Shown piece after piece: positions 1-11,979 of a stretch of 64,000 nucleotides of DNA. The translations under genes were made by a program, and so were the position numbers. Source of the stretch: Cavia porcellus (taxonomy: Eukaryota; Chordata; Mammalia; Rodentia; Caviidae). The notes beneath the pieces are model-generated. The model was not told where the DNA came from. It saw only the letters and a program-made list of their open reading frames with translations, and made no database searches. The DNA is taken from contig NW_026947545.1 of assembly GCF_034190915.1 (NCBI RefSeq), positions 1,860,001 to 1,924,000 on the forward strand, written 5' to 3'. Each line of letters opens with the position of its first letter. Within the stretch, counting starts at the first letter, position 1.

Positions 1-67
1 TCGGAGGTTCTGAATTAAGAGAGACAGTGAGCTGCAATGGACGATGCAGAAAAGCACCACGGGGTGG
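1..67 (+). repeat. Left-edge partial monomer
   Basis: The window opens inside subrepeat B and reaches the first landmark at 68. The sequence corresponds to 18865 onward (offset 18864), including the variant aagagagacagtgagctg. Confidence 0.9.
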
Positions 68-574
68 TCAGCATAGGGAGGTCAGGGAACATGCAGTGGC
101 AATGTAGGATAGGTTTCTGAAAAACATCGCGGGGTGGTGCGCATTGTATGGGTTTGTTACATTACATTAACTAGTAGAAGTGAGAAAAACATCACGGGGT
201 GGTGTGATTCGGAGGGTCTGAATTAGGATAGGCAGTGAGTGGCAATGTAGGATGGAGAAAAGCACTGCGGGGTGGTCAGCATGTGGAGGTCAGGGAACAT
301 GAATTGGCAATGTAGGATAGGTTTCTGAGAAACACAGCGGGATGGTGCGAATTGTATGGGTGTGTAACATTACATTCACTACTAGGAGTGAGAAAAACAT
401 CACGGGGTGGTGCGCATTGTATTGGTGTGTAACATTACATTCACTAGTAGCAGTGAGAAAAACATCACGGGGTTGTGTGAATCCGAGGGTCTGAATTAGG
501 ATATGCAGTGAGTGGCAATGTAGGATGGAGAAAAGCACCCAGGGGTGGTCAGCATGGGGATGTCAGGGAACATA

Positions 575-2159
575 CAGTGGCAATGTAGGATAGGTTTCTG
601 AAAAACATCACGGGGTGCTGCGCATTGTATGGGTGTGTTACATTACATTCACTAGTAGAAGTGAGAAAAACATCACGGGGTTGTGTGAATCAGAGGGTCT
701 GAATTAGGTTAGGCAGTGAGTGGCAATGTAGGATGGAGAAAAGTACTGCGGGGTGGTCAGCATGGGGAGGTCAGGGAACATGCAGTGGCAATGTAGGATA
801 GGTTTCTGAAAAACTTCGCGTGGTGGTGCGCATAGTATGGGTGTGTAACATTACATTCACTAGTAGGTGTGAGAAAAACATCAGGGGGTGGTGCGCATTG
901 TATTGGTGTGTAACATTACATTCACTAGTAGGAGTGAGAAAAACATCACGTGTTTGTGTGAATCCGAGGGTCTGAATTCGGATAGGCAGTGATTGGTAAT
1001 GTAGGATGGACAAAGCACCGCGGGGTGGTCAGAATGGGGAGGTCAGGGAACATGCAGTGGCAATGTAGGATAGGTTTCTGAAAAACATCGCGGGGTGGTT
1101 CGCATTGTATGGGTGTGTAACATTACATTCACTAGTAGGAGTGAGAAAAACCTCACGGGGTGTTGCGCATTGTATGGGTGTGTAACCTTACATTCACTAG
1201 TAGGAGTGAGAAAAACATCACAGGTTGGTGTGAATTGGAGGGTATGATTTAGGATAGCCAGTGAGTTGCAATGTAGGATGGAGAAAAGCATCGCGGGGTG
1301 GTCAGCATGTGGAGGTCAGGGAACATGCAGTGGCAAGGTAGGATAGGTTTCTGAAAAACATCGCGGGGTCGTGCGCATTGTATGGTTGTGTAACATTACA
1401 TACAGTAGTAGGAGTGAGAGAAACATCAATGGGAGGTGTGAATCGGAGGGTCTGAATTAGGATAGGCAGTGAGTGGCAATGTAGGATGGAGAAAAGCACC
1501 CAGGGGTGTTCAGCATGGGGAGTTCAGGGAACATACACTGGCAATGTAGGATAGGTTTCTGAAAAACATCGCGGGATTGTGCGTATTGTATGGGTGTGTA
1601 ACATTACATTCACTAGTAGGAGTGAGAAAAACATCACGGGATGGTGTGAATCAGAGGGCCTGAATTAGGATAGGCAGTGAGTGGCAATGTAGGATGGAGA
1701 AAAGCACCGCGGGGTGGTCAGCATGGGGAGGTCAGATAACATGCACTGGCAATGTAGGATAGGTTTCTGAAAAACATCGCGGGGTGGTGCGCATTGTATG
1801 GGTGTGTAACATTACATTCACTAGTATGAGTGAGAAAAACATCAAAGGGTGGTGTGAATTGGAGGGTCTTAATTAGGATAGACAGTGAGCGGCAATGGAC
1901 GATGCAGAAAAGCACCGCGGGGTGGTCAGCATAGGGATGTCAGGGAACATGCAGTGGCAATGTAGGATAGGTTTCTGAAAAACATCGCAGGGTGGTGCGC
2001 ATTGTATGGGTGTGTAATATTACATTCACTAGTAGGAGTGAGAAAAACATCACGGGGTGGTGTGAATCGGAGGGTCTGAATTAGGATAGGCAGTGAGTGG
2101 CAATGTAGGATGGAGAAAAGCACCCAGGGGTGGTCAACATGGGGAGTTCAGGGAACATG
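575..2159. repeat. 1585-bp higher-order unit, copy 1
   Basis: Seven monomers (5S and 2L, with one 1-bp deletion) repeated immediately downstream at a constant offset of 1585 bp. Boundaries are approximate because the breakpoint lies in sequence shared by both flanks (gtggcaatgtaggatagg). It carries private changes such as cggggtcgtg near 1368. The deletion giving ggacaaagcacc near 1009 is shared with copy 2 but absent from the homolog near 19873. Confidence 0.88.
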
Positions 2160-3744
2160 CAGTGGCAATGTAGGATAGGTTTCTGAAAAACATCACGGGG
2201 TGCTGCGCATTGTATGGGTGTGTTACATTACATTCACTAGTAGAAGTGAGAAAAACATCACGGGGTTGTGTGAATCAGAGGGTCTGAATTAGGTTAGGCA
2301 GTGAGTGGCAATGTAGGATGGAGAAAAGTACTGCGGGGTGGTCAGCATGGGGAGGTCAGGGAACATGCAGTGGCAATGTAGGATAGGTTTCTGAAAAACT
2401 TCGCGTGGTGGTGCGCATAGTATGGGTGTGTAACATTACATTCACTAGTAGGTGTGAGAAAAACATCAGGGGGTGGTGCGCATTGTATTGGTGTGTAACA
2501 TTACATTCACTAGTAGGAGTGAGAAAAACATCACGTGTTTGTGTGAATCCGAGGGTCTGAATTCGGATAGGCAGTGATTGGTAATGTAGGATGGACAAAG
2601 CACCGCGGGGTGGTCAGAATGGGGAGGTCAGGGAACATGCAGTGGCAATGTAGGATAGGTTTCTGAAAAACATCGCGGGGTGGTTCGCATTGTATGGGTG
2701 TGTAACATTACATTCACTAGTAGGAGTGAGAAAAACCTCACGGGGTGTTGCGCATTGTATGGGTGTGTAACCTTACATTCACTAGTAGGAGTGAGAAAAA
2801 CATCACAGGTTGGTGTGAATTGGAGGGTATGATTTAGGATAGCCAGTGAGTTGCAATGTAGGATGGAGAAAAGCATCGCGGGGTGGTCAGCATGTGGAGG
2901 TCAGGGAACATGCAGTGGCAAGGTAGGATAGGTTTCTGAAAAACATCGCGGGGTGGTGCGCATTGTATGGTTGTGTAACATTACATACAGTAGTAGGAGT
3001 GAGAGAAACATCAATGGGAGGTGTGAATCGGAGGGTCTGAATTAGGATAGGCAGTGAGTGGCAATGTAGGATGGAGAAAAGCACCCAGGGGTGTTCAGCA
3101 TGGGGAGTTCAGGGAACATACACTGGCAATGTAGGATAGGTTTCTGAAAAACATCGCGGGATTGTGCGTATTGTATGGGTGTGTAACATTACATTCACTA
3201 GTAGGAGTGAGAAAAACATCACGGGATGGTGTGAATCAGAGGGCCTGAATTAGGATAGGCAGTGAGTGGCAATGTAGGATGGAGAAAAGCACCGCGGGGT
3301 GGTCAGCATGGGGAGGTCAGATAACATGCACTGGCAATGTAGGATAGGTTTCTGAAAAACATCGCGGGGTGGTGCGCATTGTATGGGTGTGTAACATTAC
3401 ATTCACTAGTATGAGTGAGAAAAACATCAAAGGGTGGTGTGAATTGGAGGGTCTTAATTAGGATAGACAGTGAGCGGCAATGGACGATGCAGAAAAGCAC
3501 CGCGGGGTGGTCAGCATAGGGATGTCAGGGAACATGCAGTGGCAATGTAGGATAGGTTTCTGAAAAACATCGCAGGGTGGTGCGCATTGTATGGGTGTGT
3601 AATATTACATTCACTAGTAGGAGTGAGAAAAACATCACGGGGTGGTGTGAATCGGAGGGTCTGAATTAGGATAGGCAGTGAGTGGCAATGTAGGATGGAG
3701 AAAAGCACCCAGGGGTGGTCAACATGGGGAGTTCAGGGAACATG
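2160..3744. repeat. 1585-bp higher-order unit, copy 2
   Basis: Tandem partner of the unit starting near 575; only scattered single-base differences are seen. It carries the same one-base deletion near 2594. The homologous stretch at 19.4-21.0 kb contains this unit once. A recent local expansion here, or a contraction there, is implied. Confidence 0.88.
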
Positions 3745-4680
3745 CAGTGGCAATGTAGGATAGGTTTCTGAAAAACATCGCGGGGTGGTGCGCATTGTAT
3801 GGGTGTGTAACATTACATTCACTAGTAGGAGTGAGAAAAACATCACGGGGTGGTGTGAATCGGAGGGTCTGAATTAGGATGGGCAGTGAGTGGCAATGTA
3901 GGATGGAGAAAAGCACTGCGGGGTGGTCAGCATGTGGAGGTCAGGGAACATGCATTGGCAATGTAGGAAAAGTTTCGGAAAAACATAGCGGGGTGGTGCG
4001 CATTGTATGGGTGTGTAACATTACATTCACTAGTAGGAGTGAGAAAAACATCACGGGGTGGTGAGCTTTGTATTGGTGTGTAACATTACATTCACTAGTA
4101 GGAGTGAGAAAAACATCACGGGGAGGTGTGAATCCGAGGGTCTGAATTAGGATATGCAGTGAGTGGCAATGTAGGATGTAGAAAAGCACCCAGGGGTGGT
4201 CAGCATGGGGAGGTCAGGGAACATAGAGTGGCAATGCAGGATAGGTTTCTGAAAAACATCGCGGGATGGTGCGCATTGTATGGGTGTGTAACATTACAAT
4301 CACCAGTAGGAGTGAGAAAAACATCACGGGGTGGTGTGAATCGGAGGGTCTTAATTAGCATAGGCAGTGAGTGGCAATGTAGGATGGAGAAAAGCACCGC
4401 AGGGTGGTCAGCATGGGGAGGTCAGGGAACATAAAGTGGCAATGTAGGATAGGTTTCTGAAAAACATCGCGGGGTGATGCGCATTGTATGGGTGTGTAAC
4501 ATTACATTCACTAGTAGGATTGAGAAAAACATCACGGGGTGTTGCGCATTGTATGGGTGTGTAACCTTACATTCACTAGTAGGAATGAGAAAAACATCAC
4601 AGGTTGGTGTGAATCGGAGGGTATGATTTAGGATAGCCAGTCAGTTGCAATGTAGGATGGAGAAAAGCATCGCGGGGTGG

Positions 4681-7600
4681 TCAGCATGTGGAGGTCAGGG
4701 AACATGCAGTGGCAATGTAGGATAGGTTTCTGAAAAACATCGCGGGGTGGTGCGCATTGTATGGGTGAGTAACATTACATTCATTAGTAGGAGTGAGAAA
4801 AACATCACGGGGTGTTGCGCATTGTATGGGTGTGTAACATTACATTCACTAGTAGGAGTGAGAAAAACGTCACGGGGTGGTGTGAATCGGAGGGTCTGAA
4901 TTAGGATAGCCAGTGAGTTGCAATGTAGCATGGAGAAAAGCATCGCAGGGTGGTCAGCATGGGGAGGTCTGGGAACATGCAGTGGCACTGTAGGATAGGT
5001 TTCTGAAAAACATCGCGGGGTGGTGCACATTGTATGGGTGTGTAACATTACATTCACTTGTAGGAGTGAGAAAAACATCACGGGGTGGTGTGAATCGGAG
5101 GGTGTGAATTAGGATAGGCAATTAGTGGCAATGTAGGATGGAGGAAAGCACCGCGGGGTGGTCAGCATGTGGAGGTCAGGGAACATGCAGTGGCAAAGTA
5201 GGATAGGTTTCTGAAAAACATCGCGGAGTGGTGCGCATTGTATGGCTGTGTAACACTACATTCACCAGTACGAGTAAGAAAAACATCACGCGGTGGTGTG
5301 AATCGGAGGGTGTGAATTAGAATAGGCAATGAGTGGCAATGTAGGATGGAGAAAACCACCGCGGGGTGGTCAGCATGGGGAGGTCAGGGAACATGCAGTG
5401 GCAACGTAGGATAGGTTTCTGCAAAGCATCGCGTGGTGCTGCGCATTGTATGGGTGAGTAACATAACATTCACTAGTAGGAGTGAGAAAAACATCACGGG
5501 GTGGTGTGAATCGGAGGTTCTAAATTAGAATAGACCGTGAGTGGCAATGTACGATCCAGAAATGGACCGCGGGGTGTCAGCATAGGGAGGTCAGGGAACA
5601 TGCAGTGGCAATGTAGGATAGGTTTCTGAAAAAAATGGTGGGGTGGTGTGCATTGTATGGGTGTGTAACATTACATTCACTAGTAGGAGTGAGAAAAACA
5701 TCACGGGGTGGTGTGAATGGGAGGGTCAGAATTAGGATAGGCAGTGAGTGGCAATGTAGGATGTAGAAAAGCACCGCGGGGTGGTCAGCATGGGGAGGTC
5801 ACGGAACATGCAGTGGCAATGTAGGATAGGTTTCTGAAAAACATCGCGGGGTGGTGCGCTTTGTATGGGTGTATAACGTTACATTCACTAGTAGGAGTGA
5901 GAAAAACATCACGGGGTGGTGTGAATTGGAGGGTCTGAATTAGGATAGGCAGTGAGTGGCAATGTAGGATGGAGAAAAGCACTGCGGGGTGGTCAGCATG
6001 TGGAGGTCTGGGAACATGAATAGGCAATGTATGATAGGTTTCTGAGAAGCATAGCGGGATGGTGCGAATTGTATGGGTGTGTAACATTACATTCACTACT
6101 AGGAGTGAGAAAAACATCACGGGGTGTTGCGCATTGTATGGGTGTGTAAAATTACATTCACTAGTAGGAGTGAGAAAAACATCACAGGGTGGTGTGAATC
6201 GGAGGGTATGATTTAGGATAGCCAGTGAGTTGCAATGTCGGATGGACAAAAGCATCGCGGGGTGGTCAGCATGGGGAGGTCAGGGAACATGCAGTGGCAA
6301 TGTAGGATAGGTTTCTGAAAAACATCGTGGGGTGGTACACATTGTATGGTTGTGTAACATTATATTCACTAGTAGGAGTGAGAAAAACATCAATGGGAGG
6401 TGTGAATCTAAGGGTCTGAATTAGGAAGGCAGTGAGTGGCAATGTAGTTTGAAGAAAAGCACCGCGGGGTGGTCAGCGTGGGGAGGTCAGAGAACATGCA
6501 GTGGCAATATAGGATAGGTTTCTGAAAAACATAGCGGGTTGTGCCCATTGTATGGGTGTGTAACATTACATTCACTAGTAGGAGTGAGAAAAACATCATG
6601 GGGTCGTGCGCATTGTATTGGTGTGTAACATTACATTCACTAGTAGGAGTGAGAAAAACATCACGGGGTGGTGTGAATCCGAGGGTCTGAATTAGGTAAT
6701 GCAGTGAGGGGCAATGAAGGATGGAGAAAAGCACCCAGGGGTGGTCAGCATGGGGAGGTCAGGCAACATGCAGTGGCAATGTAGGATAGGTTTCTGAAAA
6801 ACATCGCGGGGTGGTGCGCATTGTATGTGTGTGTAACATTACATTCACTAGTAGGAGTGAGAAAAACATCAACGGGTGGTGTGAATCGGAGGGTCTGAAT
6901 TAGGATAGACAGTGAGCGGCAATGTATGATGCAGAAAAGCACCACGCGGTGGTCAGCATAGGGAGGTCAGGGAATATGCAGTGGCAATGTAGGATAGGTT
7001 TATGAAAAAAATCTGGGGGTGGTGCGCATTGTATGGGTGTGTAACATTACATTCACCAGTAGGAGTGAGAAAACCATCACGGCGTGGTGTGAATCGGAGG
7101 GTCTGAATTATGATACGCAGTGAGTGGCAATGTAGGTTGGAGAAAAGCACCACGGGGTGGTCAGCGTGGGGAGGTCAGAGAACATGCAGTGGCAATATAG
7201 GATAGGTTTCTGAAAAACATAGCGGGGTGGTGCGCATTGTATGGGTGTGGATCATTACATTCACTAGTAGGAGTGAGAAAAACATCACGGGGTGGTGCGC
7301 ATTGTATTGCTGTGTAACATTACATTCACTAGTAGGAGTGAGAAAAACATCATGGGGTGTTGCGCATTATATAGGGGTGTAACATTACATTTACTAGTAG
7401 GAGTGAGAAAAACATCACAGGGTGGTGTTAATCGGAGGGTACGATTTCGGATAGCCAGTGAGTTGCAATGTAGGATGGAGAAAAGCATCGCTGGTTGGTC
7501 AGCATGGGGAGGTCAGGGAACATGCAGTGGCAATATAGGATAGGTTTCTGAAAAACATCGTGGGGTGGTGCACATTGTATGGTTGTGTAACATTACATTC

Positions 7601-8745
7601 ACTAGTAGGAATGCGAAAAACATCAATGGGAGGTGTGAATCGGAGGGTCTGAATTAGGATAGGCAGTGAGTGGCAATGTAGGTTGGAGAAAAGCACCACG
7701 GGGTGGTCAGCATGGGGAGGTCAGAGAACATGCAGTGGCAATATAGGATAGGTTTCTGAAAAACATAGCGGGGTGGTGCTCATTGTATGGGTGTGTAACA
7801 TTACATTCACTAGTAGGAGTGAGAAAATCATCACGGGGTGGTGTGAATCCGAGGGTCTGAATTAGGTAATGCAGTGAATGGCAATGTAGGATGGAGAAAA
7901 GCACCCAGGTGTGGTCAGCATGGGGAGGTCAGGGAACATACAGTGGCAATGTAGGATAGGTTTCTGAAAAACATCGCGGTATTGTGCGCATTGTATGGGT
8001 GTGTAACATTACATTCACTAGTATGAGTGAGAAAAACATCAACGGGTGGTGTGAATCGGAGGGTCTGAATTAGGATAGACAGTGAGCGGCAATGTATGAT
8101 GCAGAAAAGCACCGCGGGGTGGTCAGCATAGGGAGGTCAGGGAACATGCAGTGGCAATGTAGGATAGGTTTCTGACAAAAATCGTGGGGTGGTGCGCATT
8201 GTATGGGTGTGTAACATTACATTCACTAGTAGGAGTGAGAAAAACATCACGGGGTGGTGTGAATGGGAGGGTCAGAATTAGGATAGGCAGTGAGTGGCAA
8301 TGTAGGATGTAGAAAAGCACCGCGGGGTGGTCAGCATAGGGAGGTCAGGGAACATGCAGTGGCAATGTAGGATAGGTTTCTGAAAAAAATCGTGGGGTGG
8401 TGCGCATTGTATGGGTGTGTAACATTACATTCACTAGTAGGAGTGAGAAAAACATCACGGGGTGGTGTGAATCGGAGGGTATGATTTAGGGTAGCCAGTG
8501 AGATGCAATGTAGGATAGAGAAATGAATCGCGGGGTGGTCAGCATGGGGAGGTCAGGGAACATGCAGTGGCAATGTAGGATATGTTTCTGAAAAACATCA
8601 CGGGGTGGTGCGCATTGTATGGGTGTGTAACATTACATTCACTAGTAGGAGTGAGAAAAACATCACGGGGTGGTGTGAATTGGAGGGTCTGAATTAGGAT
8701 ACGCAGTGAGTGGCAATGTAGGATGGAAAAAGCTCCGCGGGGTGG
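4681..8745. repeat. Heterogeneous satellite block II
   Basis: Monomer order: 1L 5S 1L 1S 1L 2S 1X 6S. To about 5600 it resembles the interior of the 26.6-27.5 kb unit, including the gtacgagtaag variant of the monomer at 5162. From about 5600 on it resembles the 36.0-38.2 kb region instead: 6953, 7161, 7499 and 7707 match 36047, 36255, 36593 and 36801 at a constant offset of 29094. Single-base deletions are seen at 5577, 6473, 6745 and 8746. No gene or insertion is seen. Confidence 0.9.
7161..7498 (+). repeat. Extra-long (X) monomer, 338 bp
   Basis: The interval is exactly 208 plus 2x65 bp and holds three consecutive A subrepeats. The second carries tattgctgtg, resembling lineage 1. The third starts ggtgttgcgcatt, resembling lineage 2, and is followed by the lineage-2 type B (tacgatttcggatagcc). 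This layout looks like a recombinant of the two L lineages. Confidence 0.9.
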
Positions 8746-11700
8746 TCAGCATGGGGAGGTCAGGGAACATGCAGTGGCAATGTCGGATAGGTTTCTGAAA
8801 AACATCGCGGGGTTGTGCGCATTGTATGTGTGTGTAACATTACATTCACTAGTAGTAGTGAGAAAAACATCACGGGGTGTTGCGCATTGTATGTGTGTGT
8901 AACATAACATTCACTAGTAGGAGTGAGAAAAACATCACAGGGTGGTGTGAATCGGAGGGTATGATTTAGGATAGCCAGTGAGTTGCAATGTAGGATGGAG
9001 AAAAGAATCGCGGGGTGGTCAGCATGGGGAGGTCAGGGAACACGCAGTGGCAATGTAGGATATGTTTATGAGAAACATCACGGGGTGGTGCGCATTGTAT
9101 GGGTGTGTAACATTACATTCACTATTAGGAGAGTGAAAATCATCAAGGGGTGTTGCGCATTGTATGGTTGTGTAACATTACATTAACTAGTAGGAGTGAG
9201 AAATACATCACGGGGTGGTGTGAATCCGAGGGTCTGAATTAGGATAGCCAGTGAGTTGCAATGTAGCAGGGAGAAAAGCATCGCAGGGTGGTCAGCATGG
9301 GGAGGTCAGGGAACATGCAGTGGCAATGTAGTATAAGTTTCTGAAAAACATCGCGGGGTGGTGCACACTGTATGGGTGTGTAACATTACATTCACTAGTA
9401 GGAGTGAGAAAAACATCACGGGGTGGTGTGAATCGGACGGTGTGAATTAGGATAGGCAATGAGTGGCAATGTAGGATGGAGAAAAGCACAGCGGGGTGGT
9501 CAGCATGGGGAGGTCAGGGAACATGCAGTGGCAATGTAGGATAGGTTTCTGAAAAACATCGCGGGGTGGTGCGCATTGTATGGGTGTGTAACATTACATT
9601 CACTATTAGGAGTGAGAAAATCATCACGGGGTGGTGTGAATCGGAGGGTCTAAATTAGGATAGACAGTGAGTGGCAATGTACGATGCAGAAAAGGTCCAC
9701 GGGGTGTCAGCATACGGAGGTCAGGGAACATGCAGTGGCAATGTACGATAGGTTTCTGAAAAACATCGCATGGTGGTGCGCATTATATGGCTGTGTAACA
9801 TTACATTCACTATTAGGAGTGAGAAAAACATCACGCGGTGGTGTGAATCGGAGGGTCTGAATTAGCATAGGCAGTGAGTGGCAATGTAGGATGGAGAAAA
9901 GCACCGCGGGGTGGTCAGCATGGGGAGGTCAGGGAACATGCAGTGGCAATGTAGGCTAGGTTTCTGAAAAACATCGCGGGGTGGTGCGCATTGTATGGGT
10001 GTGTAACATTACATTCACTAGTAGGAGTGAGAAAAACATCACGGGGTGGAGTGAATCGGAGGGTCTGAATTAGGATGGGCAGTTAGTGGCAATGTAGGAT
10101 GGATAAAAGCACTGCGGGGTGGTCAGCATGTGGAGGTCAGGGAACATGCATTGGCAATGTAGGAAAAGTTTCGGAAAAACATAGCGGGGTGGTGCGCATT
10201 GTATGGGTGTGTAACATTACATTCACTAGTAGGAGTGAGAAAAACATCACGGGGTGGTGCGCTTTGTATTGGTGTGTAACATTACATTCACTAGTAGGAG
10301 TGAGAAAAACATCACGGGGAGGTGTGAATCCGAGGGTCTGAATTAGGATATGCAGTGAGTGGCAATGTAGGATGTAGAAAAGCACCCAGGGGTGGTCAGC
10401 ATGGGGAGGTCAGGGAACATAGAGTGGCAATGCAGGATAGGTTTCTGAAAAACATCGCGGGATGGTGCGCATTGCATGGGTGTGTAACATTAAAATCACC
10501 AGTAGGAGTGAGAAAAACATCACGGGGTGGTGTGAATCGGAGGGGCTTAATTAGGATAGGTAGTGAGTGGCAATGTAGGATGGAGAAAAGCACCGCAGGG
10601 TGGTCAGCATGGGGAGGTCAGGGAACATAAAGTGGCAATGTAGGATAGGTTTCTGAAAAACATCGCGGGGTGGTGCGCATTGTATGGGTGTGTAACATTA
10701 CATTCACTAGTAGGAGTGAGAAAAACATCACGGGGTGTTGCGCATTGTATGGGTGTGTAACCTTACATTGACTAGTAGGAGTGAGAAAAACATCACAGGT
10801 TGGTGTGAATCGGAGGGTATGATTAGGATAGCCAGTGAGTTGCAATGTAGGATGGAGAAAAGCATCGCGGGTGGTCAGCATGTGGAGGTCAGGGAACATG
10901 CAGTGGCAATGTAGGATAGGTTTCTGAAAAACATCGCTGGGTGGTGCGCATTGTATGGTTGTGTAACATTACATACAGTAGTAGGAGTGAGAGAAACATC
11001 AATGGGAGGTGTGAATCGGAGGGTCTGAATTAGGATAGGCAGTGAGTGGCAATGTAGGATGGAGAAAAGCACCCAGGGGTGTTCAGCATGGGGAGTTCAG
11101 GGAACATACAGTGGCAATGTAGGATAGGTTTCTGAAAAACATCGCGGGATTGTGCGTATTGTATGGGTGTGTAACATTACATTCACTAGTAGGAGTGAGA
11201 AAAACATCACGGGATGGTGTGAATCAGAGGGTCTGAATTAGGATAGGCAGTGAGTGGCAATGTAGGATGGAGAAAAGCACCGCGGGGTGGTCAGCATGGG
11301 GAGGTCAGATAACATGCAGTGGCAATGTAGGATAGGTTTCTGAAAAACATCGCGGGGTGGTGCGCATTGTATGGGTGTGTAACATTACATTCACTAGTAG
11401 GAGTGAGAAAAACATCACGGGGTGGTGTGAATCGGAGGGTATGATTTAGGGTAGCCAGTGAGTTGCAATGTAGGATAGAGAAATGAATCGCGGGGTGGTC
11501 AGCATGGGGAGGTCAGGAAACATGCAGTGGCAATGTAGGATATGTTTCTGAAAAACATCACGGGGTGGTGCGCATTGTATGGGTGTGTAACATTACATTC
11601 ACTATTAGGAGTGTGAAAATCATCAAGGAGTGTTGCGCATTGTATGGTTGTGTAACATTACATTAACTAGTAGGAGTGAGAAAAACATCACGGGTTGGTG

Positions 11701-11979
11701 TGAATCCGAGGGTCTGAATTAGAATAGCCAGTGAGTTGCAATGTAGCAGGGACAAAAGCATCGCAGGGTGGTCAGCATGGGGAGGTCAGGGAACATGCAG
11801 TGGCAATGTAGGATAAGTTTCTGAAAAACATCGCGGGGTGATGCGCATTGTATGGGTGTGCAACATTACATTCACTAGTAGGAGTGAGAAAAACATCACG
11901 GGGTGGTGTGAATTGGAGGGTCTGAATTAGGATACGCAGTGAGTGGCAATGTAGGATGGAGAAAAGCTCCGCAGGGTGG
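8746..11979. repeat. 3234-bp higher-order unit, copy 1
   Basis: Fourteen monomers: 2L 4S 1L 1S 1L 3S 1L 1S, net 3 bp short. Close identity with the next unit at an offset of 3234 bp runs from about 8660 to about 11395. The last roughly 500 bp (11.4-11.9 kb) are not matched at that offset and instead resemble 8.4-8.6 kb. The marker L monomer starts at 10123. Confidence 0.85.

Larger units (their letters stand above)
68..4680. repeat. Higher-order block I
   Basis: Monomer order from 68: 1S 1L 1S 2L 5S 2L 5S 1L 1S 1L. Bases 1 to about 4440 match 18865 to about 21720, apart from one extra 1585-bp unit in this block. The marker L monomer starts at 3927. From 3927 to about 5600 the block also follows 25833 onward at a constant offset of 21906. 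Nothing but satellite is present. Confidence 0.9.

Noticed and set aside
5785..6255. Longer minus-strand open frames (82, 111, 128 and 156 codons), also at 37698-38168, 47196-47666, 56486-56956 and 62893-63363
   Set aside because: They arise where an L monomer is included: 273 is divisible by three and keeps the frame, while each 208-bp monomer shifts it. They are repeat read-through, not genes.
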